Origin: Polytrichum commune
Taxonomy: Eukaryota > Streptophyta > Polytrichopsida > Polytrichales > Polytrichaceae
Direction of reading: 5' to 3'
Length of the DNA stretch: 64,000 bases
Assembly: GCA_950295325.1 (NCBI GenBank)
Contig: OX485805.1
Coordinates: forward strand, 5,578,501 to 5,642,500
The position numbers and the translations under genes were made by a program. Positions within the stretch are counted from its first letter, which is position 1. The number at the start of each line of letters is the position of its first letter. Positions 49,592 through 59,126 of the stretch are shown here, in pieces. Below the pieces are notes generated by a model. The model did not search any database. It was not told the DNA's origin and saw only the letters and a program-made list of their open reading frames with translations.

Positions 49592-50553
49592 GGGCCACTT
49601 CACACTACCGTAGGTTCATAGCTGGTCCAACACTAAATAATTCAAAAAAAAAAAAAGTCAAAATTTTTGGAATATTATTGGCATTTTTTCCCGAATATAA
49701 AATTAATTATTTCTCAAAATTGCCAAAAAGTAAGAAATTTTTACTTCTCACTAGAGTTTTACTTACAGTGGAAGCATATGTGAATTTTGAAAGAGAGAAG
49801 GTGCTCCTTTTGTAATCAAGCTCACTTACATTAGTCCACAAAGAATATGGGTTAAGAAGTAGCAAGACTCTAGGTGAGGCTTTTCAAATGTGTTGTACAC
49901 AAATTTTTGGAGTCCAATTGAGCATAGAACATGAAGTTTTATAGAATTTTGTCCAACTAACAAAAGTCGAGAAATCAATGCTTCTTCCACCTCCAACAAG
50001 TTTTGTGTCAAAATAACTCTTTATGCAAAAGATATGGACAAAACATTGCAGCCGTGTAAAGATCAAAAAATTAAAATGCGTTCATAACAGTTTTTCGGAG
50101 CTCATTTGTGCATAGAAGATCAACTTTTTTGGAATTTTGTTGGTCTACGAAAAGTTTAGAAATCAAGTAATATTTCACCTCCAAAAAAATTTATGTCATT
50201 TGAAGACTCTATGCAGAAGTTATGCGTGTTATAAAAATGAAGTCTAACTCGGTGCTTCACCTCAAAGTTTACATATCCCATATGCATTGTTGAACACAAC
50301 TCCACTCTACTTGCATAAAGCACAGAGCATTCTCAACTCTTCACTCACATCTTACTTGTCATTCAATGCAAGAGAGATGTACAAGATATAAGCTTAAATA
50401 GAAATTAAAAATGAATTTAAGCTGAATTTTTAAAAATTAAAAGAGAAAATTGCCAAAAGTATGAATATATTGTTTTTAGGTGCCGAACCTACTTTTTGAA
50501 CTTTAATTAATTATTCGGCTAACATGTGTCGAACCAGCTATGAACCTACGGTA
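49592..50553. mobile_element. TTA-type element, family F, right terminus lost
   Basis: TTA at 49589-49591 is followed by GGGCCACTTCACACTACCG and TAGGTTCATAGCTGGT. The mirror image ACCAGCTATGAACC TACGGTA ends at 50553, but the outer ~14 bases (GTGTGAAGTGGCCC) are missing and sequence of family E begins at once. About 960 bp, no recognised transposase. Confidence 0.85.
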
Positions 50554-51103
50554 TAGCCGAAGGTCGAGAGGCTGTCGATTTCCACCAATCAGATTGCAAC
50601 AAACCAAGAACTCAGCCTCTAGACCCTTCACACTAGAGGTCAAAGTCCAAACGATGTCGCTATTTTAAATGCCTATTTTTTGACCAAGGCGACATACTCT
50701 CGAAGGAAGTTTGGGTTGGACATGAATGAGAATCCAAATTATGGTTAGAGGCCATTGATTTTTCCTCATAAAAAAATAAAAAACTGACAAGATCTTGGTT
50801 GCTAGATTGGAGGGGTTGTTTTGGGCAAGGAATAAAGTGGGATGCTCCTTCTTCCTTTGAGGTATGGGTTTGGCCTTTGGAGGCTTCACACTATGGCCGT
50901 CTAAATCAAGAGGCTGTGGGAGTTTATGGCCAAAGGTTTGGACTTTGGGCTTGGCCTTTGGAGGCTTCACACTATGCCCAGCCAAAGGCTTCAATTCCTA
51001 TATTTGATTGGCTATTTCAGCCCACTTCTTTGGACTCTCAACAGAGTTTGGCCATTCAATCCCATGGCCTCTTGACTTGGACAATCACAGTGTGAAGCGG
51101 CCC
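50554..51103. mobile_element. composite MITE, family E copy 2
   Basis: Matches 5190-5687 throughout. The right end reads inward GGGCCGCTTCACACTGTGA, and TTA follows at 51104-51106. Its left outer end is missing at the junction with family F. An internal partial duplication (GGCCTTTGGAGGCTTCACAC at about 50872 and 50955) makes it slightly longer than copy 1. Confidence 0.85.
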
Positions 51104-51106
51104 TTA

Positions 51107-51660
51107 GGGCCGGTTTACATCATGCACCACAAAGTCAGACCATGGAGGATGGCATTTTTCCATGGTCCAACTTCCATGGTCCAATTTCTTAAATGAATCA
51201 ATTTACAAAGCCTTTGGGCCCCTCACTAGGTGTGGACCAAGAGGAATGACCATGCACCTAAAAATGAATGAGCTGATTTTTTTAATATATGCCCCAAAAA
51301 AGGCAGTTTTGAAAAAATTTGTTCAAGTTTGACCATTCTCTTGTCTTCTCTTGTCCTCGTCTTCTCTTCCTCCAAGAAAAAATCATTAAATATTTAGTAT
51401 ACCAACATTTCAATGCTATGGGCCCTTGCATGTTTCTACTAGAGCACTTATTTTGCCTCTCCCACCACAAAACCCGTTGGACCACGTCAATGGATAATGT
51501 AGGCCTTAAAATATGTCTTTTGGGGACCTTGAACTCCATGGTCACTCTCACATTTTTTTCCTTGGTGTAAACTAAAGTGGTCCCGGGATGAGTTCAACAA
51601 CCAATCTCAAATTTTACAGGGCCTTGGGACGACTTTGTGGTCCATGGTGTAAACAACCCC
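51107..51660. mobile_element. TTA-type MITE, family G copy 3
   Basis: Left end GGGCCGGTTTACATCATGCA after TTA (51104-51106, shared with the preceding element); the right end reads inward GGGGTTGTTTACACCATGGA, followed by TCA, a probable mutated TTA. Internal sequence is related to 43977-44548 in the opposite orientation. Confidence 0.88.
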
Positions 51661-51678
51661 TCAAAGGACATGAGATTA

Positions 51679-51925
51679 AAGGCCGGTTCACATGGGGTCC
51701 CGAGTCCCAACTTTTGAGCCTCAAGAAATGATTATATTGTGGTTACTTGTCAACACAATTCCCAAGCATTACCTTCATAAAGTGTTGCCACGTAGGCATC
51801 CATGTCATACTTGGGACTCAGGACTTGAGACCTGGTGTAAAGTGGTAAGTCCCAACTTCCATGCTCTTAGCGGTTGAGATTACACATATTGACCTCAAGT
51901 GACTTGGGACCCTGTGAACCAACCC
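51679..51925. mobile_element. TTA-type MITE, family K (247 bp)
   Basis: TTA at 51676-51678 and 51926-51928. Ends AAGGCCGGTTCACATGGGGT and, inward from the right, GGGTTGGTTCACAGGGTCCC are imperfect inverted copies. The GGTTYACA core resembles family G ends, so the same transposase source may have moved both. Confidence 0.8.
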
Positions 51926-52200
51926 TTAGTCCAACAATCGATTATTCAATTGTTGAAATCATCCTTGAGGGAAAAGTGACGCATGAGTGGACCCCAAGGA
52001 GTCCACTACCTATAGAAGTTAAAAAAAATCAATGTTCGAGCTAGATTCTATTGGGGAGGGGGGAGGGGGGAGGGGCTAAAATATAATGGCATATTGTGGG
52101 AATATCATGTAAAATTAAAGGATACAATGGGAATTTCAAAAAAAACATCCCTAGTATATTACTTATACCCGTCTCCATGACATTGTTGGATAGTAGCTTA

Positions 52201-52419
52201 TCTATAAACAACACTAAATATTGTATTTAGTGTCACTTACTATTTGGAGTTACACAATGCTATATCTTTTTACTATAATTATGATTTTAACCAAGTAAAA
52301 ATGTTATCATTTTATAATATCCAAACAACCAATTGGACCATTGATAGCAAAAATTGAGGTGTGCAGTAAATAATTATAACATTACATAATTCCAAATATT
52401 TAGTGTAGTTTATAGATAG
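52201..52419. mobile_element. small MITE, ACTAAATA family
   Basis: The ends TCTATAAACAACACTAAATA and, inward from the right, GCTATCTATAAACTACACTA form a 25-bp imperfect inverted repeat. A partial copy lies at 17925-18005. Target duplication unclear. No coding. Confidence 0.7.
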
Positions 52420-52499
52420 CTTTACCTCTAATGAATTTTGGGCACCCAATGTTTTTTTGCTGATGCTTTAGATATTTGTAATCACAAAGACCTCCCCTA

Positions 52500-52930
52500 C
52501 GGATGGACACATAGATCTAAGGGATGAGCAAAAATCATAGAAATGCCAAAATGGGAACAGCCCCTACCTTAAACCCTAAGCTTCGGCCCCTATTATTTGT
52601 GTTCATCCAAACTTGGGATATTAGCAAGTTTCATGCTCAATTTGACTTCTCCAAACCAATCAACATCCGCGTTACTCTTGCGTATACAATCATGTAGACG
52701 GTGAAAGCCTTGTCTTAAGCCCCAAGCGTCGGCTCCTATTATTGTTCAATCTATATATGAGATTTGAGTGAGTTTCATGTGCAATTTGACTCCTCAATAC
52801 CACTCAATATCCATTTCTTCCTCGTCCAAAAACATGTAGATCGGGGGGTCCATGTCTTGAATCCTAAGCAACGGCCCTTTTTATGGGGGGATTGAACTTG
52901 AGTTTTGAGCAACTTCATGCTTGGTGACCC
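52500..52930. repeat. short tandem array, ~145-bp unit, 3 copies
   Basis: CTTAAACCCTAAGCTTCGGC (about 52568), CTTAAGCCCCAAGCGTCGGC (52714) and TTGAATCCTAAGCAACGGCC (52858) start successive units about 145 bp apart. Each continues with a TTGGGATATTAGCAAG-like or TGAGTTTTGAGCAACTT-like word and TTCATGC..AATTTGACT. Confidence 0.8.
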
Positions 52931-54345
52931 CACTTTAAGAACAAAGTTAAAATACTTTCCAATTCGTTATTTTCGGTTTACCATGACTTCTTCCTAGACA
53001 AGAATTGCAAGTGTTGATTGTTCTCTACAACCGTTAGAGCGTTCCACTGGAAGCCTCTAAATATGGCTGTCAAATATGTCAGGGTGGGGCACATCAATTG
53101 AACGAAGGGCCATTGCAACCCTCTTTATTTGGGTCCATATGTAGACATGGAGATCATGCTCTATGGTAGCTTGAAACCTTTAGACAATTACACCATTGTC
53201 GAACTAAGTATCACTTTGCTTTATTATAAACATATCTCTTGAAAATATTTGATGATGCATTTACAAGTTTTGGTAAATAGGTTATGGACGATTGAGCAAA
53301 GTTTTGCTTTTGATACCATTTAAATCTATATACCATCCAAGATCTTTCCTACCTAAATCGAGTGACCCTAGCATAATATGGTATGAAGAAGATACTCATC
53401 CAAGCACTAACACAAGTTTAAACAATTATCTTATGATCCTCAATAAATATCAATACAACTACTAATTGAATTAATAATTCTAGACTTTTTGGCTAATTCC
53501 TAACTAAATTACCACTGCACGTCCATTTTAATACCTCCACTATGATGCCAAATGTCCACACGCATCATGTCCATGGTCTTTTAATAAATAATCACCTACA
53601 TAATGGCCACATGGCAAGTAAAAATGAAAACATGTGAAGCACAAGAGTTCACGTATCCGAAGATTGCTTGCTTATTTCCAAACTCATCAAAAGTCTGAAA
53701 GTACCTAAATACCAATTATACCTAGTTGATTACACTATATATTCAATACATCGTGACTCCATTATGACCCACATTATTAATCATCAACCCACATCAATTG
53801 TCTTGGAATCATTGGGTGACAACTAGAGTAGGTGTCTCGTGACACTTGATGCTACATGACAAGACATGTAGATTGCCTCAATTAACATGTCACACTATTT
53901 TCAACACCACAATAAATATGATCTTTAGTTTAGTAGTATTGGTCAGGTAGGACCTTCTCTTATACCATATTGATATTGAATGTTGATACCATGCATTTGC
54001 TTATATACACATTGCAAACAAAGGTGTGTGTATCAATGTTCATTGAGGTTGTTCCAAGATAAATGAACGTGGTTCAATGCCTCATTTTAAACAAATACCA
54101 ATATTTGAGTGGTGAATGGTTGGGTGGATCCAAGGACGGACACCAAATGGACATATTCATTCACTATTCTAGACCCAATCGGCAAAATAAGGAGACCTAT
54201 GCAATCATTCAATAACTTAAAGAATCTTCGTAGTGACAATGAACATGGCATTCATACAAGCTTTGAAATCTACGAGGAGAACAATTATGGACACAATTTG
54301 AATTTGCTAAAGTGGACGCATGTTGTTTAGATACTTTCCTTAGCT
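52931..54345. other. anonymous AT-rich spacer
   Basis: No domain or repeat recognised. A 73-codon plus frame (54109-54330) shows no motif. Confidence 0.4.
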
Positions 54346-54690
54346 CAATATGAATTCCTTATTCCTTATCAAGGTGAAGATTGTCATGCTCATTAAGTGG
54401 TCATACAAGCCAACCCCCCACCCCCCCTTGGCAATCATGTTGACTATTGAACCTAAAATGATCAGCACGTCTTAAACACGTAATCTAATAACCACATATC
54501 TTCTAGTGTCCATTCTTAGATCCATACCTGACCCCATACCACTCAAATATAGGTGTCCATATTCTTGAAATGTTGGAATACGGTATGTCCACGTTAATCA
54601 ATCTCGCACTAGTTGCGTGTTTCAATATCCTACGAGAAGTGGGTACGCAGAGAAACAACCGTCCGTTTAAGACCCACTTACTTACCTTTC
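54346..54690. repeat. dispersed repeat, inverted copy of 44795-45080
   Basis: Reverse complement of the 44.8-45.1 kb repeat, including the C-rich run near 54412-54427. Its right part (54598-54680, CCTACGAGAAGTGGGTACGC) matches 25676-25760. Confidence 0.65.
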
Positions 54691-54758
54691 TAATAAGTTA
54701 ACAAATTCCCATCAGACTTGAATGAAATTGTAACTTGGCTTGGCACACAGGCCAGCAC

Positions 54759-54992
54759 CAGTGATCGGGGAGATTGTTTGGGCATTCATAATCGGTTGAG
54801 ATCCTAGTGTTTGCAAGTGCAACCGGTTACATGTTGACATCCTTCGGTTTTCCTTCATTAAATTGGGGTATATTCTATAAATTCCTCTAAAATGATCGGT
54901 AATTTCCCTGAAGTCTTGATGAACTTCAATCGGTTATTCCTCAAATTCAACATGTTCATCTGTAACTAACTGCCGGTTCTCCCCGATCATAG
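54759..54992 (-). mobile_element. hAT-like MITE, family N copy 1
   Basis: A 234-bp element with 8-bp duplication GCCAGCAC at 54751-54758 and 54993-55000. Left end CAGTGATCGGGGAGA; the right end reads inward CTATGATCGGGGAGAACCGG. The interior carries repeated CGGTT/AACCG words. It is inverted relative to copy 2, so the two form a large inverted pair around 55.0-55.4 kb. Confidence 0.9.
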
Positions 54993-55393
54993 GCCAGCAC
55001 ACACACACATCATCATCAAGCGATTCCACTTCTCGAGCCGGCAATTGCAATTTCTGATCCATCTCTCTGACTCTCTCTCTCTCTTTTCATGCTCGAACCA
55101 GAGTAGCAGCAGCAGCAGCATTATGCAGATACTCTGTCTACGTACTTGCCGCCAACAAAAGGCAGTAGGAGTGGTTGCAGTAGTAGTAGTAGTACTGTGG
55201 GACATTGATTTTCTGTTCCTCACCTTGATTGCGCACAGCCGGTTCGTTCGTCGAATTCAAGGCACAGGAAGTTGACTTCATGAATGCCGATTCCAAAACC
55301 AAATCATTGGCAAAGTGGGTGGACGGAAAGGAAAAAAAAGTACATAGAGGTTCGACACGCGTCTGTAAAGTGGGAATTTCAGGAAATTAGGTC
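54993..55393. other. spacer between two inverted MITEs
   Basis: Contains (CA)n, (CT)n near 55066-55084, GCA-type and AGT-type trinucleotide runs (55101-55120 and 55178-55196). Two overlapping short frames are translations of these. It would form the loop if the flanking MITE copies paired. Confidence 0.6.
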
Positions 55394-55401
55394 GTCGTGT
55401 T

Positions 55402-55630
55402 CAATGATCCGGGAGAACCGGCAGTTAGTTACAGATGAACCGGTTGAGTTTGAGAAATAACCGGTTGAAGTTCATCAAGACTGCAGGAAAATTACGGATC
55501 ATTGCAGAGGAATTTATAGAATATACTTCAATTTAATAAAGGATAACCGGAGGATGTGAATATGTAACCGGTTGGACTTGCAAACACTAGGATCTCAACC
55601 GGTTATGCCCAAAAATCTCCCCGATCACTG
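55402..55630 (+). mobile_element. hAT-like MITE, family N copy 2
   Basis: A 229-bp element with perfect 8-bp duplication GTCGTGTT at 55394-55401 and 55631-55638. Left end CAATGATCCGGGAGAACCGG; right end inward CAGTGATCGGGGAGA. Four AACCGGTT-like words occur inside. Best-preserved member of the family. Confidence 0.94.
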
Positions 55631-55638
55631 GTCGTGTT

Positions 55639-56395
55639 TGTTTGCGATGTTATTATCTAGTTACTTAAATCGTCAAGTTGATATGAAGCTTGTGTAAGTG
55701 TTAGTTTAGGGCTACGGCAGCTGTTGTTTGAGACCGGATTCGTTCATTGAATGATGGCAGTAGTACGTGGGCGTAGGGACTCTTCGTTTGCTTCCTCATC
55801 GTGTTGGCGTTTATGGGTGTCTGTCTAGATTGGAGATTAGTGTCACAATGATTTCAAATGCGAAATTGCAGAACTTTTCATTTGTGAGAATTGGATCATT
55901 GTGGGGTTCAATTTTGTGCATATTTTGAGTGCTTCAAATGTGGCAGAGTTTCACACAAAAGGCATGTTTAATTGAATGTGACAATTTTAATTTATTTTCT
56001 GTTTTTTAGGACCATGTGATACACATAAGCGCCACTTTAAGCACACGTGAACTTTGAAACGTTCCATCCCCTATCCCTTCCCTACTAGAAGACCACTCAA
56101 TGGATCGGTTTCAAGAGCATATGAACTTCCTCTACATGAATCGAGTTCCTTATCATTGGTTCTCTTCCAGTGGATGGTTTTATTTACTTTCTATAATCAT
56201 AGATTTCCACTTCATACTCAAATTTTTAAAACCCGTCTAGTGAAAGAGAACCGGTGGTAAGGAACTGCAATTCATGTAGTGCGTGACCACCAACTTATCA
56301 TGCTCCCTCATTCAAGAATGCCGGTAGATTGACACCTTCCAATCGCTGATCCAACGGCCAAATGCGTTTCTGGTATGAAAGTGCCCACAATTATT
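55639..56395. other. anonymous spacer
   Basis: No recognisable coding or repeat structure. Confidence 0.4.
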
Positions 56396-56403
56396 ATTAC
56401 AAG

Positions 56404-56635
56404 CAAGGACAGGGAGAACCGACCGCTAGTTACAGATGAACCACTTGAGCTTGAAAAACAACTGGTTGAAGCTCAAAAGTTCACGAAAATTACACATCGT
56501 TTTACAGGAATTTAGAGAATATACCTCAAGTCAATAAAGAAAAAGCAAAAGATGTCAACATATGTAATTGATTGGACTTGGAAACTCAACACTGGGATCT
56601 CGACCAATTACGCCCAAAAACCTCCCCAGGCACTG
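56404..56635 (+). mobile_element. hAT-like MITE, family N copy 3
   Basis: A 232-bp element with perfect 8-bp duplication ATTACAAG at 56396-56403 and 56636-56643. Ends CAAGGACAGGGAGAACCG and, inward, CAGTGCCTGGGGAGG. Most AACCGGTT words have decayed, so it is older or faster-changing than copy 2. Confidence 0.92.
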
Positions 56636-56643
56636 ATTACAAG

Positions 56644-57078
56644 TTGCAGATATTGACTTAGTTGTCAGCTAAGATTCAAGGAATTACTAGAATTTTTTTT
56701 GCCTTGGTAAGCAGGTAGCTAAAGTTGACAAGGATACCTTGAAAAGCCAAGAACTCTGACTGCAATATCATGTGCTGGGCCATTATTATTATTATTACCG
56801 GTACATGCAATTTGCCAGACAGCGCGATCCAACAACCGGAGACATGAATTCTCAAGAAGAAATAACTAATGCTGAGAACCAGGACATGAAGCTTGAGTTA
56901 AGTCACACGGTTTACAACGGGACGGAATCTTGAAGCAATTTGGCACGATTGCCATAAAGGATATGAATTATTATGACGGGAAGCCACCCGAATATTGCTC
57001 CACTTATTTGCAACATTCGTAAGCGGCCAATTTAGTTAGGTTCCAATGCAATGGGAATCGTATTTAGTCATCCGGATA
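56644..57078. other. anonymous spacer
   Basis: A short (ATT)n lies near 56783-56798. Nothing else recognised. Confidence 0.4.
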
Positions 57079-57171
57079 CAGTCTAACCCCAATATTACAA
57101 CACTTTATAATACAACACCTCGATTATACGACACATTTCTTGTTGATCAAACTTCCTAGTGTAAATTTATC

Positions 57172-57212
57172 CCAATACTACGACTACGACTACGACTACG
57201 ACTACGACTACA
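57172..57212. repeat. (CGACTA)n microsatellite
   Basis: Six units of CTACGA lie inside the 5' non-coding part of the Tigger-like element. A short Asp/Tyr-repeat frame results and is not a gene. Confidence 0.95.
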
Positions 57213-57722
57213 ACGCTCGTAATATGACATTTTTGAGGTCTGATTTGTCATATAATAGAGGTAATTCATGTGTTGCACGTGGTGGGTTCCAAAATATGAT
57301 GTGCCTTGGGGTGGGGGAATACATGGTGAATTCATCAATAAGTGAAGTTAAGTTACCTCAAGGTAATTGTTTTGAACCTTGGTTTTCCAAACCAATGTTT
57401 CACTTTTGAGTTTTTGGGTTTGGATGGAGGTTGAAGGGTTTGGGGATTGCTAGATTTGTAGACTAGAATTGTGAAGGTGTTGACTCCTCTTCTTGATTTG
57501 AAATTTGTCCTCAAACTTGAATCTCACATCTCTTTAAATTGGACATTTTAGTCTTTGCCAACATATACTCCTAGACTTGCCCATGCCACTCATTAATTTC
57601 TTGGCTCCGGAGGTGACATCAATCTTGAGTGGTGGATGCTTTTCAATTCGGTTATGATTTCACAACATTAGTGTTAATGACCACGTCTGCACACAACACA
57701 ACTTGCATGCAATTTGGTAAGC

Positions 57723-58868
57723 ATTGACCTCCTCTACTTGGTTATGGCACCGGAAGATGTTTACCATAGGTATGGATGAGATTGGTTAGTTTTGTCATGC
57801 CCAACCAAACAAGACACTAAGGACGCAAAATTCAAAAGGACCATCTCACTCTTGCTATTGATGTAAATGTGACATGCACTGATAAGTTGAAACTTGTGAT
57901 GATTTACAAATCTCTACTCCTGAGATGCTTTGGAGTGTGGTTGCCAACATATTACGTGTGGCGGTTTGCAATCCAAATGGCTTGGATGGCATTAGATGTA
58001 TTTGAGAGTTGGATTATGAGCCTCAATGTACATTTCAAATCTCAAAAGCAGAAGGAACTTTTACTTATGGACAATTATGCTACTCATTCTCCTAAGCATG
58101 TTGGTAGGGGTGAATCATTTGGTTTTTCAACCTTGTAGATGAGTAGTATTACTATTGTTTTCTTACCACCTAATGTTACAAGTGTGGTACAACCCTTGGA
58201 TTGAGAATAATTGTTTCATTTAACGTTCAATATAAAAATAATCTTGTGGAATGGGTTCTCTCTCAGTTTGATTCTTCTACTACTCACCAGAACTTGAGGA
58301 AAATAATGCCTAATGTAAGGCATGCAATTATGTGATGCTCTCAAGTGTGGAGAGAGATGAATCCCCAAACATATGAAACAATTGGAGAATGTCCAAGATT
58401 TTACCTAGAGATTGGAGTGCCAATTTTGCCATGGATGATGACCATGGAAAATCGAGAATGAAAGAAGCAACAAATGAATTGGCAAGTCTCATTTCCTCTT
58501 TGAATCTTGGAAGTGAAGAAATGCCTATTGAAGAAATTGTGCAATTGGCAAGAGAGGAAATTGTTGATGCAAAGTACAACATAGATGAGTTGGTGAATAT
58601 GGCATGGGGTAGAGAAATCCATTTGGATTTAGATTTGAATGAAGAACCAATGGAGGGAATGATGTGGATGAGTAACCAATACCAATAGTCAAGTTTCCTC
58701 AAGCCTGTGAGTATGCCCATTTACTATCAAATTAAGCACCCTTCAGAGTTTTTGGTTATAGATCTAATGAACAAGCAATCTTTTATGGGTAAATTGAACA
58801 AGATGTCAATTGCCAACATCAACAAACTTTATCAGAAGACAAAAGATTCTCACTTTCAAACTGTGTGA
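57723..58868 (+). pseudogene. Tigger/pogo-family transposase pseudogene
   Basis: MDEIG at 57772 is the first catalytic Asp motif (usually DETG). In the next frame come TDKLKLVMIYKSLLLRCFG, then DVFESWIMSLNVHFKSQ and KELLLMDNYATHS (second Asp, about 58068). A stop at 58136-58138 is followed by ITIVFLPPNVTSVVQPLD (third Asp, about 58197), then more stops. From 58389 a clean frame of 99 codons gives ILPRDW, NELASLISSLNLGSEEMP, an acidic LDLDLNEEPMEG tail and a stop at 58686-58688. The same frame continues with MGKLNKMSIANIN to a stop at 58866-58868. The N-terminal DNA-binding half is missing. Asp2 to Asp3 spacing counts as 42 residues between them through the stop codon. Confidence 0.9.
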
Positions 58869-59126
58869 TATTGTGAAGACATCATCATTTTTATTTCCAA
58901 ATTGTGGGACATTGTGAGCATATGCCTTCAACAAAGTGTTCTTTCATACTTATGTATCTTCATTGCGTATACAACATGACATTTTACATTGAGATAGGCT
59001 ATTATCTTGAGAAACCTCAGTATGACATTTGAGGCCAAAATGTCATACTATGCAGAATAAGACATTCAGATAATATGAAACTTTCTTGCACGAACAAACC
59101 TTTCATATTAAAAGGGGAATTGATTG

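Larger units (their letters stand above)
57079..59126 (+). mobile_element. Tigger/pogo-like DNA transposon, decayed
   Basis: TA at 57077-57078 is followed by CAGTCTAACCCCAATATTAC, a pogo/Tigger-style end. TATGACATTTTTGAGGTC (about 57223-57241) is mirrored near 59020-59045 in a region rich in TATGACATTT, so subterminal inverted repeats survive. The right terminus is uncertain; GGGGAATTGATTG followed by TA at 59127 is the best candidate. A transposase relic lies inside. Confidence 0.7.

Noticed and set aside
55045-55275. Overlapping Ser- and Val-rich frames
   Set aside because: They are translations of (CT)n, GCA and AGT simple repeats between two MITEs.
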